A stretch of DNA of 35,903 bases from DATGZX01 sp035296965 (lineage in GTDB: Bacteria > Planctomycetota > Planctomycetia > Gemmatales > Gemmataceae). Position 1 is the stretch's first letter. The number at the start of each line of letters is the position of its first letter. The translations under genes were made by a program, and so were the position numbers. The notes beneath the pieces were generated by a model. That model ran no database searches and had not been told where the DNA came from. It saw nothing but the letters and a program-made list of their open reading frames with translations. Location: the NCBI GenBank assembly GCA_035296965.1, contig DATGZX010000116.1, forward strand, positions 1 to 35,903, read 5' to 3'. This document shows positions 23,077-30,166 of the stretch, one piece after another.

Positions 23077-23414
23077 GTGGGCCTCCTAAAAAAAATGTGC
23101 ATCACGACTCGAACGAGGCGCGATACTTCTGGAAACGCTTTCCTATGTATTTGTGGGACGGGGGAGAGGCAGATGGGAGGATGACCTAGGGAACATCACG
23201 GCCACGGTCTCGGTCCACGAGGCCCAACTTAACCCAAATTGTAGCTGATTTTTGGCCGATGAACAGACTAAATTTGATTACTCGAAAGATTCACACGCTG
23301 ACGGTCGGCGAGTCTAACGCGCCGATTTCGTCGACTGGCCGCCCCATGCGCCGCAGCCAGCGCTGGTGGGCTGCCAGGGCTGAGAAGAAGCCCTCATGAT
23401 GTCATAATGCGTAC
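23077..23414. other. Divergent intergenic region of the RRM and AraC-type genes
   Basis: About 340 bases with no gene. It holds the leader of the RRM gene, with a run of eight T residues on the minus strand before its ribosome site. Near the right end TGTCATAAT resembles an extended -10 box (CATAAT at 23403-23408), only six bases from the AraC-type start codon, which would make that mRNA leaderless. Confidence 0.4.
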
Positions 23415-24329
23415 ATGAAGAACACGGTATCGCGCCAGATTTACACCGAGCGCATCAATCGCGTTATCGACCACATTGCCGCGCATCTGGAAGAACCGCT
23501 GCCTCTGGCCCGGCTGGCGCGGTTGGCACATTTTTCACCATTTCATTTTCACCGCATTTTCACGATTCTCGTCGGCGAATCGGTCCACGCCTTTACCCGA
23601 CGGCTCCGGTTGGAAAAAGCCGTGCTGGCGATGAAGTACGCTCCGCGCACGACGCTTACCGACATCGCGCTGCGCTGTGGTTTCGCCTCGTCGTCCGATT
23701 TCTCGCGGGCATTCAAGCAGGCGTACGGTTTCAGTCCACGCCAGTTCACGCCCGAGCGATTCGTCAAAGAAAGCAAGAATTGGCAAGACCTTTTGGCGAA
23801 CACCGGATATGGTTTTGGAAAGCTTCCCGATCCCAAGAATCCGGACCGGTTCCGGGTTCGACTGGTGGAGCGACCCGCCCAGCGCGTGGCCTACGTGCGC
23901 GTGATTGGCACCCATGCGCCCGAACGGCTGTTGGCGGGCTTCGAACGATTGATGGCATGGGGCAAACAAAACGACCTCGTGCCCCAGGCGGAGCTAATCG
24001 GCATGTCGCAGGATGACCCGAACATCACGCCCCAGCGGAAATACCGCTACGATTTTTGCCTGGTATTGCCGCCCGGATTCAAACCGGCCGGCGACATCAA
24101 CGTGAAGAATGTGCCGGGCAGCCGGTTCGGAGCGCTTCGCTGTAAGGGCGACATCCACAAATTGGATCGGGCCTGGAATTATCTGTTTCGCACCTGGCTT
24201 CCCGGCAGCGGCCACGAGCCAACGCTGGAGCCGGCGATGGAAGTGTACCGAGGGCATCCTGCGGAACTTGGCTGGTCGGTGTACGACATCGATTGCATGG
24301 TTCCGGTAAAGCCGCTCGGCGTTCGCTAA
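23415..24329 (+). CDS. AraC-family regulator with GyrI-like effector domain
   Basis: Transcription regulator of the Rob/SoxS-like architecture (304 aa). Two helix-turn-helices at residues about 8-112 form the AraC DNA-binding part: LARLARLAHFSPFHFHRIF and LTDIALRCGFASSSDFSRAF, then YGFSPRQF. Residues about 150-300 are a GyrI-like small-molecule-binding domain (VRLVERPAQRVAYVRVIG at the start and the AELGWSVYDIDCMVPV end). Such regulators usually sense hydrophobic or cationic drugs and control exporters. The start at 23415 has no Shine-Dalgarno sequence, but a -10-like CATAAT is placed for leaderless transcription. No transporter or resistance gene lies directly adjacent; it is followed by a TIGR03067 protein 64 bases on. 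Confidence 0.92.
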   Translation: MKNTVSRQIYTERINRVIDHIAAHLEEPLPLARLARLAHFSPFHFHRIFTILVGESVHAFTRRLRLEKAVLAMKYAPRTTLTDIALRCGFASSSDFSRAFKQAYGFSPRQFTPERFVKESKNWQDLLANTGYGFGKLPDPKNPDRFRVRLVERPAQRVAYVRVIGTHAPERLLAGFERLMAWGKQNDLVPQAELIGMSQDDPNITPQRKYRYDFCLVLPPGFKPAGDINVKNVPGSRFGALRCKGDIHKLDRAWNYLFRTWLPGSGHEPTLEPAMEVYRGHPAELGWSVYDIDCMVPVKPLGVR

Positions 24330-24393
24330 CTGGCATTCCCTGGGTAGCCGTCCGCACCGGGCGGCGGGTAACGAAGATTGGAAAGGAGAAAGT

Positions 24394-24861
24394 ATGCACG
24401 CGTTCTGGACATTCATTCTCACATGCATCCTCGCGGCAGGGCTCTCGACGAGTTGTTATGCAGCGGCAAACGAAAGGGACTTGAACGAGGACAAGGAGCA
24501 GGCGCCCAAGACCGACGGCACCTGGCAACTTGTTGAGGCAGAGCTGGGGGGACAGAAATTACCGGAAGAAATTACCAAAAGCATCACACTCACGCTCAAG
24601 GGAGACCAGTACACGGTGGTCACCGGCGAAGGCAAGGATGAAGGAACGGTGCGTGCATCGAAGGACAAGAAGCCGGAAGAAATCGATGTCATCGGCAAGA
24701 AGGGCCCGAACAAGGGTAAGACCTTCCTGGCAATACGTGAACTCGACGGGGACACGCTGAGAATTTGCTACGATTTGTCGGGCAAAGAACGGCCGAAGGA
24801 ATTCAAAACCAAGGCAGGCACACAGCAGTTTCTCGCGGTCTACCGCAAGCAGAAACCGTAA
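24394..24861 (+). CDS. TIGR03067-type small exported protein
   Basis: Protein of 155 residues with an N-terminal signal peptide (MHAFWTFILTCILAAGLSTSC); the Cys at 21 is preceded by a poor lipobox, so lipidation is uncertain. The mature part, DGTWQLVEAELGGQKLPEEI followed by strands LTLKGDQYTVV, IDVIGKKGPNKGKTFLAI and LDGDTLRICYDL, then PKEF-----GTQQFLAVYRK, is the lipocalin-like TIGR03067 domain that is greatly expanded in planctomycetes. AAGGAG before the ATG supports the start. It may bind a ligand in the periplasm. It ends 19 bases before a hairpin shared with the convergent ATPase gene. Confidence 0.88.
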   Translation: MHAFWTFILTCILAAGLSTSCYAAANERDLNEDKEQAPKTDGTWQLVEAELGGQKLPEEITKSITLTLKGDQYTVVTGEGKDEGTVRASKDKKPEEIDVIGKKGPNKGKTFLAIRELDGDTLRICYDLSGKERPKEFKTKAGTQQFLAVYRKQKP

Positions 24862-24880
24862 GAGAAGGTCCTGAATCGTC

Positions 24881-24922
24881 GCACAGGTTGGCTGCCTCCC
24901 ACACATGGCAGCCAACCTGTGC
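24881..24922. terminator. Bidirectional hairpin between convergent genes
   Basis: Perfect 16-bp inverted repeat, GCACAGGTTGGCTGCC (24881-24896) and GGCAGCCAACCTGTGC (24907-24922), loop of ten bases. It stands between the end of the TIGR03067 gene (24861) and the end of the ATPase gene (24960), where a two-way terminator is expected. No T-run follows on either strand, so it may instead be a REP-like element. Confidence 0.55.
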
Positions 24923-24959
24923 CGCAGGAATTCTATCAAGACGCCGGCCGGCGCCGGGC

Positions 24960-26195
24960 TCAATCCTTCAGCTCGAGGTACTCCGCCGGCACAACGCGGA
25001 CGACTTCCTCGATACTCGTCTCGCCCTGGGCAACCTTCAACAGGGCCGAGTGGCGGACTTCGATAAGGCCTTCATCGATGCCCTTGCGGCGAATCGTCAG
25101 CGTGGGGGCCTTGTCCTCGATGAGCTTGCGAATGTCGGGAGTAACCTTCAACACCTCGAAGACGCCGGTGCGGCCGCTGTAGCCTGTCATGTGGCATTCG
25201 CTGCAGCCCTTCGGTCCGAACAGGCATTCTCCCTGACCGGGTTCCAACCATTGCTGCACTTCTTCGAAGGTGTGCGGCGCGAAACTGTGATCGTAGGCCA
25301 TCTTGCACTTCGGGCATAACGTGCGAATCAGCCGCTGCGCGACCACACCCAAAAGCGAGCTGGAAAGAAAATGGGGATGCACACCCAGGCGCAGCATGCT
25401 CTGGATGGCGCCGGCGGCGATCGGAGCGTGCAGCGTCGCCAGCACCAGGTGGCCGCTGTTGGCTGCATGGACGGCCGTTTCCGCCGTCTCGGCGTCGCGG
25501 ATTTCACCGATCATGATTACGTCGGGGGCTTGCCGCAGGACGTTGCGCAAAAGGTCGGCAAAGCCTATGTCCAGTTTCGGCTGGACCTGGGACTGGCGGA
25601 CGCCCTTGATGGCGTACTCGATCGGGTCTTCGATGGTGTTGATCTTGCGTGCCCCGTTGTTCAAGTAGCGGAGGCCCGCATAGAGGGTGGTAGTCTTGCC
25701 GGAGCCGGAAAGCCCGGTCACCAGGATCAGGCCGCTCGGGCTGTTGAGCAACGTCAGCAGGTTGTTGTGGTCCCGGCGGCGCAGCCCTAGCTCCTCGATG
25801 GAGAGGAGGCGATTATCGCTGTCGAGGAACCGGAGCGTCATGTCCTCCCCATAGAGGGTGGGCATGGAGTTGATGCGTAGATCGAGGCGGTGCCCGGACT
25901 GGCGCGTAAAGATCCAGCGGCCATCCATCGGCCGGCGCCGTTCGGTGACGTCCATGCCGGCCACGGCTTTGATGTGCCCCAGGCAGCGCCTTCCCATTTC
26001 CGAGGGAAGGAAACTGATCGGCCGCAAGATGCCGAGGTGACGGGCCGCCACCGCCACGTGGTCCTCGTTCGACAGGAAGAACAAGTCGCTGACAAACAGT
26101 TTGGCGGAATGCTCGATCAGCTGAGCAACCGCATCCTCGGGGACGCGGTCGGTGACGTTGATGCTCATGCCGTCTGCGGGTGTGGCTGGCTTCAT
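24960..26195 (-). CDS. PilB/GspE-type secretion ATPase, short form
   Basis: Hexameric ATPase of the type II secretion / type IV pilus family. Of 411 residues, about 1-140 form the N2-like domain (WIFTRQSGHRLDLRIN, then MPTLYGEDMTLRFL), without the usual extra N-terminal domain, so it is shorter than the typical 550. Walker A is GLSGSGKTT (161-169), the Asp box is INTIEDPIEY, Walker B is VIMIGEIRDAETA (about 225-237), and the His box is LVLATLHAPIAAGAI. The zinc knuckle CPKC, then CSECH-TGYSGR is present. GGGAGG precedes the ATG. The start overlaps the STAS gene stop by four bases (ATGA). No other pilin, GspF or GspD gene is in the window, so it is an orphan ATPase that may drive machinery encoded elsewhere or serve a regulatory role. 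Confidence 0.92.
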   Translation of the reverse strand: MKPATPADGMSINVTDRVPEDAVAQLIEHSAKLFVSDLFFLSNEDHVAVAARHLGILRPISFLPSEMGRRCLGHIKAVAGMDVTERRRPMDGRWIFTRQSGHRLDLRINSMPTLYGEDMTLRFLDSDNRLLSIEELGLRRRDHNNLLTLLNSPSGLILVTGLSGSGKTTTLYAGLRYLNNGARKINTIEDPIEYAIKGVRQSQVQPKLDIGFADLLRNVLRQAPDVIMIGEIRDAETAETAVHAANSGHLVLATLHAPIAAGAIQSMLRLGVHPHFLSSSLLGVVAQRLIRTLCPKCKMAYDHSFAPHTFEEVQQWLEPGQGECLFGPKGCSECHMTGYSGRTGVFEVLKVTPDIRKLIEDKAPTLTIRRKGIDEGLIEVRHSALLKVAQGETSIEEVVRVVPAEYLELKD

Positions 26196-26548
26196 GATTG
26201 CCCTCCCAAGGCGAGAGCGCGTGCCGCGCGCTCATCCGCCGCCAAGTGCAGGATCAGCGTCATGCGCAATAGCTGCAGCACTTGCGTGACCATGGGAGGA
26301 ACGGAATGCAAGATCAACCTTCCCCCGCTGTTGAGGAATTTTTTGTGTCTGCCCATGAGCCAGCTTACGCCGCTGGAGTCGATGTACTCGGTCTTCTCCA
26401 GGTTCAGGAGCACCGTGCGATCGTAACAGTCGCTGCCAAGCAAGATCTCCAGCGGATCGTGACCCGGCTGAATGTTTTGCTGGCTGATGTTTCCTTCACA
26501 TTGAATCTGGATGACACCATCGTCGGTCGAAATCAAACTGAGTTGCAT
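26192..26548 (-). CDS. STAS-domain anti-sigma factor antagonist type protein
   Basis: Single STAS domain, 118 residues. VLLNLEKTEYIDSSGVSWLM carries the intact phosphorylation motif, with Asp57-Ser58-Ser59-Gly60 matching SpoIIAA Ser58, so it can be a target of a RsbW/SpoIIAB-type kinase. The stop codon overlaps the start of the PilB/GspE-type ATPase gene by four bases, so the two are co-translated. In known systems STAS proteins switch partners depending on phosphorylation; here the natural partner may be the secretion ATPase or its regulator. The kinase and the PP2C phosphatase are not in the window. Unlike the STAS gene at 4549-4890, the motif is complete. Confidence 0.9.
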   Translation of the reverse strand: MQLSLISTDDGVIQIQCEGNISQQNIQPGHDPLEILLGSDCYDRTVLLNLEKTEYIDSSGVSWLMGRHKKFLNSGGRLILHSVPPMVTQVLQLLRMTLILHLAADERAARALALGGQS

Positions 26549-26826
26549 GGACGGCTACCCTCCCAAGGGATAGTCCCCCATCAGCGAGTCGGTAATTACC
26601 AGGCGAGCCCGGAAGGGCTGGCTCGCGGAGTGGGTACTGCGAATCGTGAAGTAGCATACCCGGAAGTCGGGCCAAGTGCTAAGAAAAACTGATAAAACTC
26701 GCAAAATGCTCTCGGCTTTCCCTGACGATACTATGACATTTGCGGGAGGCGGCCCCGCTCCGGCACAGTGGCCGCGAATCGTCTCGCGCTCGCGTGCTGC
26801 CTGCGAATGCGAACACCAAGCACCGC

Positions 26827-28389
26827 CTAACGATTGACTCGTTTGTGATGCTCCGTCACTATCGGGAAATCATCCGTGCGGAAGGGGGTCGCGGGCAAGC
26901 CCGCCTTGTTCCACAAATTGACGACGGGGTAGTTCGCCCATCCGAAGCGAACCGCCACGGGTTGTTCCACCTTGGGACTCCAGACGATCACGTGGTCGCC
27001 GTGGATGTCGGCGTCGGCCTTTACGAACTTTCGATCCGCGCCTGCGATGGTAAACCCGGTCAGGGCGCCTTCCTTAGCGACCAGCCCGCCGCCCAGGTGT
27101 TGGAAACTGAGGATGGCTTTGCTGCCTTCGACGTGCAAACTTTCATAGACCGGCCCGGAATATTCAATCTTTTCTCCGTGAGCCAGGGCACGTGCGGCCA
27201 GGGCCAACCGGCTGCCCACCGGTTCTTTCCAACGTGGGTGGATATCGCCTTCACTGCCGACGTCGGTGATCACGGCCTGGGCCACGTTGGGGAGAACCTG
27301 CGTCGTGTGGAGTTGGGCTTCGCGCAGCTCGGCCCAGTCGCTTTCCCCAGGCTCGGGCAGGATCTTCGTGAAGGGAGCCAACTGCACGATCAAGAACGGA
27401 AAATCCCCTTGCTGCCAGTCGGTCCGCCAGTTCTTGATCATGGTCGGCAGGAGGGTCCGATATTCATGCGCCCGGCCGGCGTTGGATTCCCCCTGGTACC
27501 AGATGGCCCCGCGAATCGCATAGGGAATCAGGGAGGCGATCATACCGTTGTAAAGCGTGGACGCGCCCCAGGCATTGCGTGCCGGATTGGCCGGCGGACC
27601 GGCTGGCGAGGGCAAATCGTGCTTGGTCGCGTCAATCTGGCTTATCTCCTGCCTGTATTTCGTGAGGTCAGCGATGTACTTGTCGATCGACTGTGGATAG
27701 TCTCCCAGGGCCCGGATCTGCTGTTCTGCCAGATACTTCAAGCTCGATTCCGCTTCCAGGGCAGGCAGGCTGGTCCATGACTCGGCAGGTGTGCCGCCCC
27801 AGGAAGTGTGGATCAAACCGACGGGAACATGGCGTGCATGCTGCAAATCTCTGCCAAAAAAGTAAGCGACTGCCGAGAAACTCGCCGCGGTGTCGGGGCC
27901 ACAGATTTGCCACTTCCCTTGGACGCGATGCTGTGGAGCGGAGGCCGGAGTCTTGGGAACCGTGAAAAGACGGATCATCGGATTCTTGGACTCGGCGATC
28001 ACTTTTTCCGGCTCCGCACTGGACCGTAACTGGAACTCCATGTTCGATTGCCCGCTGCAGACCCAGACTTCGCCGACCAGCACATTCTTGAAATGGATCG
28101 TGTTCGACCCGGCAATCGTCATTTCGAAGGGGCCGCCGGCTTTCAATTCTTCAAGGTGCACCAGCCATTTGCCGTCTTTCGCTGTCGCTGACACTTCCTG
28201 ACCTTGAAAGCGGATTGTTACTTTCTCACCATCGTCCGCCGTGCCCCAGATAGGCACTTTCATGCCTTCCTGCAGCACCATGCTCTCCGAGATCAACGCG
28301 TGCGGCTTCACTGCCGCGAAGCTGCGCTGGCCCTGGAGACAGATGTTCAAAGCCAAGAGAAAACAGACGGATAGCGTCTTCTGGCGCAT
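26827..28389 (-). CDS. Sialate O-acetylesterase (SGNH hydrolase), secreted
   Basis: Removes O-acetyl esters from sialic acids or similar sugars, outside the cytoplasm. A signal peptide covers residues 1-25 (MRQKTLSVCFLLALNICLQG and following). VWVCSGQSNMEF (about 109-120) is the block I motif with the nucleophile Ser115, GAIWYQGESNAGRAHEYRTL is the conserved oxyanion region, and DVGSEGDIHPRWKEPVGSRLA contains the catalytic Asp-x-x-His pair (DIHP). At 520 residues the length is typical. ATG 28389 is preferred because GGAG stands eight bases upstream; a GTG three codons earlier is the alternative. Such genes are frequent in planctomycetes, which degrade complex glycans. It stands alone, transcribed away from the fatty-acid desaturase. 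Confidence 0.93.
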   Translation of the reverse strand: MRQKTLSVCFLLALNICLQGQRSFAAVKPHALISESMVLQEGMKVPIWGTADDGEKVTIRFQGQEVSATAKDGKWLVHLEELKAGGPFEMTIAGSNTIHFKNVLVGEVWVCSGQSNMEFQLRSSAEPEKVIAESKNPMIRLFTVPKTPASAPQHRVQGKWQICGPDTAASFSAVAYFFGRDLQHARHVPVGLIHTSWGGTPAESWTSLPALEAESSLKYLAEQQIRALGDYPQSIDKYIADLTKYRQEISQIDATKHDLPSPAGPPANPARNAWGASTLYNGMIASLIPYAIRGAIWYQGESNAGRAHEYRTLLPTMIKNWRTDWQQGDFPFLIVQLAPFTKILPEPGESDWAELREAQLHTTQVLPNVAQAVITDVGSEGDIHPRWKEPVGSRLALAARALAHGEKIEYSGPVYESLHVEGSKAILSFQHLGGGLVAKEGALTGFTIAGADRKFVKADADIHGDHVIVWSPKVEQPVAVRFGWANYPVVNLWNKAGLPATPFRTDDFPIVTEHHKRVNR

Positions 28390-28693
28390 GGGGGTCACTC
28401 CGGTTGGACGGTCGCTGTGGCGAGCGGCGAGCTCAAGGTGAACTATTTGTGATCACGCAGTACTCGCCAGCATATTCGGCTTCCTTCAATGGGGCAAGGA
28501 TTTTGCTAGCTGCCACTCCGCGGAAGAGCAGTTTGGTTGGAAAACCACCACATGCGGTTCGGAATTCAGGGCACTGCTATCTTTGCAGCTGAAACGGGCC
28601 CTCATTTCCTCGATCTCCTATCGATTCGAGTTGATAAATACGGAAAGATGGCAAGAATAAGTAGAATAGGAAAGAATTTATGGGATTCATTTC
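28390..28693. other. Divergent intergenic region
   Basis: About 300 bases between the esterase gene (minus) and the desaturase gene (plus). It is noticeably A/T-rich in its right third (AATAAGTAGAATAGG), as expected for a promoter region, but I cannot place a -35/-10 pair with confidence. Confidence 0.4.
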
Positions 28694-29938
28694 ATGGCCA
28701 GCGTCACGCTTCTGCCGCGTCGGGAAGAGATACGTAGCCCGGAGATCATACGCCAGGTGAACGTGCTCCGGCGACCGGACAATGTCACGAACTGGTTTTA
28801 TCTGGCGCGCGAGTATCTCTTTGTAGCGTCCGTGATCGGGCTGACGATTGCGTTTTACCACTATCGCGCGACCTGGGGCATACCCGCGGCCTGGAACATT
28901 CTAGTGACGCTGGCGGCGATCGTGCTGATTGGCGCGGGCCAACATCGACTGACGACGCTTGGCCACGAAGCCAGCCATTACATGCTCTTTCGCCATCGGC
29001 TATTGAACGAGTTGACTTCCGATCTGCTCTGCATGTTTCCCGTCTGGAGCACGACGCATCACTATCGCATTCAGCACCTCGCCCACCATCAATTCCCCAA
29101 CGATCCCGAGCGTGATCCGGACGTGACACAGATGGAAGCAAGCGGGCACAGGTTCCGCTTCCCGATGAGTCCTCGCGAATTCGTCTGGAGATGCGTCGTC
29201 AAACAGGCCCTGTGGCTGCCTAGCCTGGTCCGCTATATCCGCATGCGAGCGCGCTATGCCGCGACGGGCGGCGGGAGCGGTCCCTACGAATCCAAGGGGC
29301 CTCGTACCAAGCTGCTGGTCCTTGTCGGCCTGCTCTACATCGCGACCGTTGCCGGCGTCCTGACCTGGCTGGTGCATGTCGAGAATACGACGCTATTGAT
29401 CTGGCTGCCGCCCGCATTGCTGGCCGCCATTGGCACGTTTTATGTACTGGTCCCGGAGCGGTTGTATCGTCACACCGCCTTGAAGCCGGACGTGCCGCCG
29501 CGCTGGCAGACACTCTTGCGGATGACTTACTTGACCGCACTCTTCACCGGCTTGGCCTGGCTCAGCGTTTGGACGGGCGAGCCGTGGGGGCTCTACTATG
29601 TGCTCCTCTGGATCGTCCCGCTGGCCACGGCTTTTGCCTTCTTCATGCTCATGCGGCAAGTCGTTCAGCACGGCAACGCCGGCCGAGATCGCTTCGGTAA
29701 CACGCGCATCTTCGAGGTGGGCCGGCTGATCCGCTTCGCGGTCTTTCCGCTCGGCATGGATTATCATTTACCCCACCACCTCTTTCCCATGGTGCCGCAC
29801 TACCGCCTGCCGGCATTGCATGCGCTACTCATGGAAACCGACGAGTACCGCGAGCATGCCTGCATGGTCGAAGGCTACTTCTGGCACCGCAGACCACCCG
29901 CTCATGCCACCGTGCTGGAACTCATGGCCAAGGATTGA
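28694..29938 (+). CDS. Membrane fatty-acid desaturase / hydroxylase
   Basis: Di-iron membrane enzyme of the desaturase family (414 aa). The three histidine clusters that bind the two iron atoms are present: HEASH (91-95), HLAHH (128-132) and HLPHH (358-362), with a further His in QVVQHGN (326). Hydrophobic spans lie near 45-60, 66-82, 208-226, 236-252, 275-292 and 298-320, giving the usual four-to-six helix topology. The Cys/His spacing fits acyl-lipid or hydroxylating desaturases rather than sterol enzymes; the substrate is not determinable. It probably adjusts membrane fluidity or modifies lipids. No ferredoxin or regulator gene accompanies it. A weak AGGAAAG lies some 20 bases upstream; the start is set by the full N-terminus. 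Confidence 0.9.
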   Translation: MASVTLLPRREEIRSPEIIRQVNVLRRPDNVTNWFYLAREYLFVASVIGLTIAFYHYRATWGIPAAWNILVTLAAIVLIGAGQHRLTTLGHEASHYMLFRHRLLNELTSDLLCMFPVWSTTHHYRIQHLAHHQFPNDPERDPDVTQMEASGHRFRFPMSPREFVWRCVVKQALWLPSLVRYIRMRARYAATGGGSGPYESKGPRTKLLVLVGLLYIATVAGVLTWLVHVENTTLLIWLPPALLAAIGTFYVLVPERLYRHTALKPDVPPRWQTLLRMTYLTALFTGLAWLSVWTGEPWGLYYVLLWIVPLATAFAFFMLMRQVVQHGNAGRDRFGNTRIFEVGRLIRFAVFPLGMDYHLPHHLFPMVPHYRLPALHALLMETDEYREHACMVEGYFWHRRPPAHATVLELMAKD

Positions 29939-29978
29939 TCCCTCCTCGACACAATAGCGATGACCGCCGACGATAGTC

Positions 29979-30059
29979 GTAGAGTGCGTCAAGCGTACTC
30001 GCGCCGACGCACCGCCCCCTGACTGGTGCGTCGGCGCGAGTACGCTTGACGCACCCTAC
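29979..30059. repeat. Large hairpin: 35-bp inverted repeat flanked by 22-bp direct repeats
   Basis: Left arm 29979-30013 and right arm 30025-30059 are complementary at 34 of 35 positions (the exception is A29983 opposite C30055) with an 11-base loop. The arms start with GTAG and end with CTAC and hold AGTGCGTCAAGCG, a motif widespread in REP-like elements. On either side stand TAGCGATGAC...GACGATAG direct repeats (29955-29976 and 30067-30088; 18 of 22 bases equal). This is the pattern of an inserted element, or of a mobile REP copy. Confidence 0.85.
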
Positions 30060-30166
30060 TGACTGCTAGCGATGACGCTGGACGATAGGCTAGAATAATC
30101 TTCCAGACAATTGGATGCCACCGGTCGATCCCAATTCAGGATTCCAAGAAGCAGGAAGAGACGACG

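Noticed and set aside
26740..27780. Long plus-strand open frame (346 codons) opposite the sialate O-acetylesterase gene
   Set aside because: It is antisense to a gene with clear family motifs, and its own translation has no recognisable domain. In GC-rich DNA such shadow frames are common.
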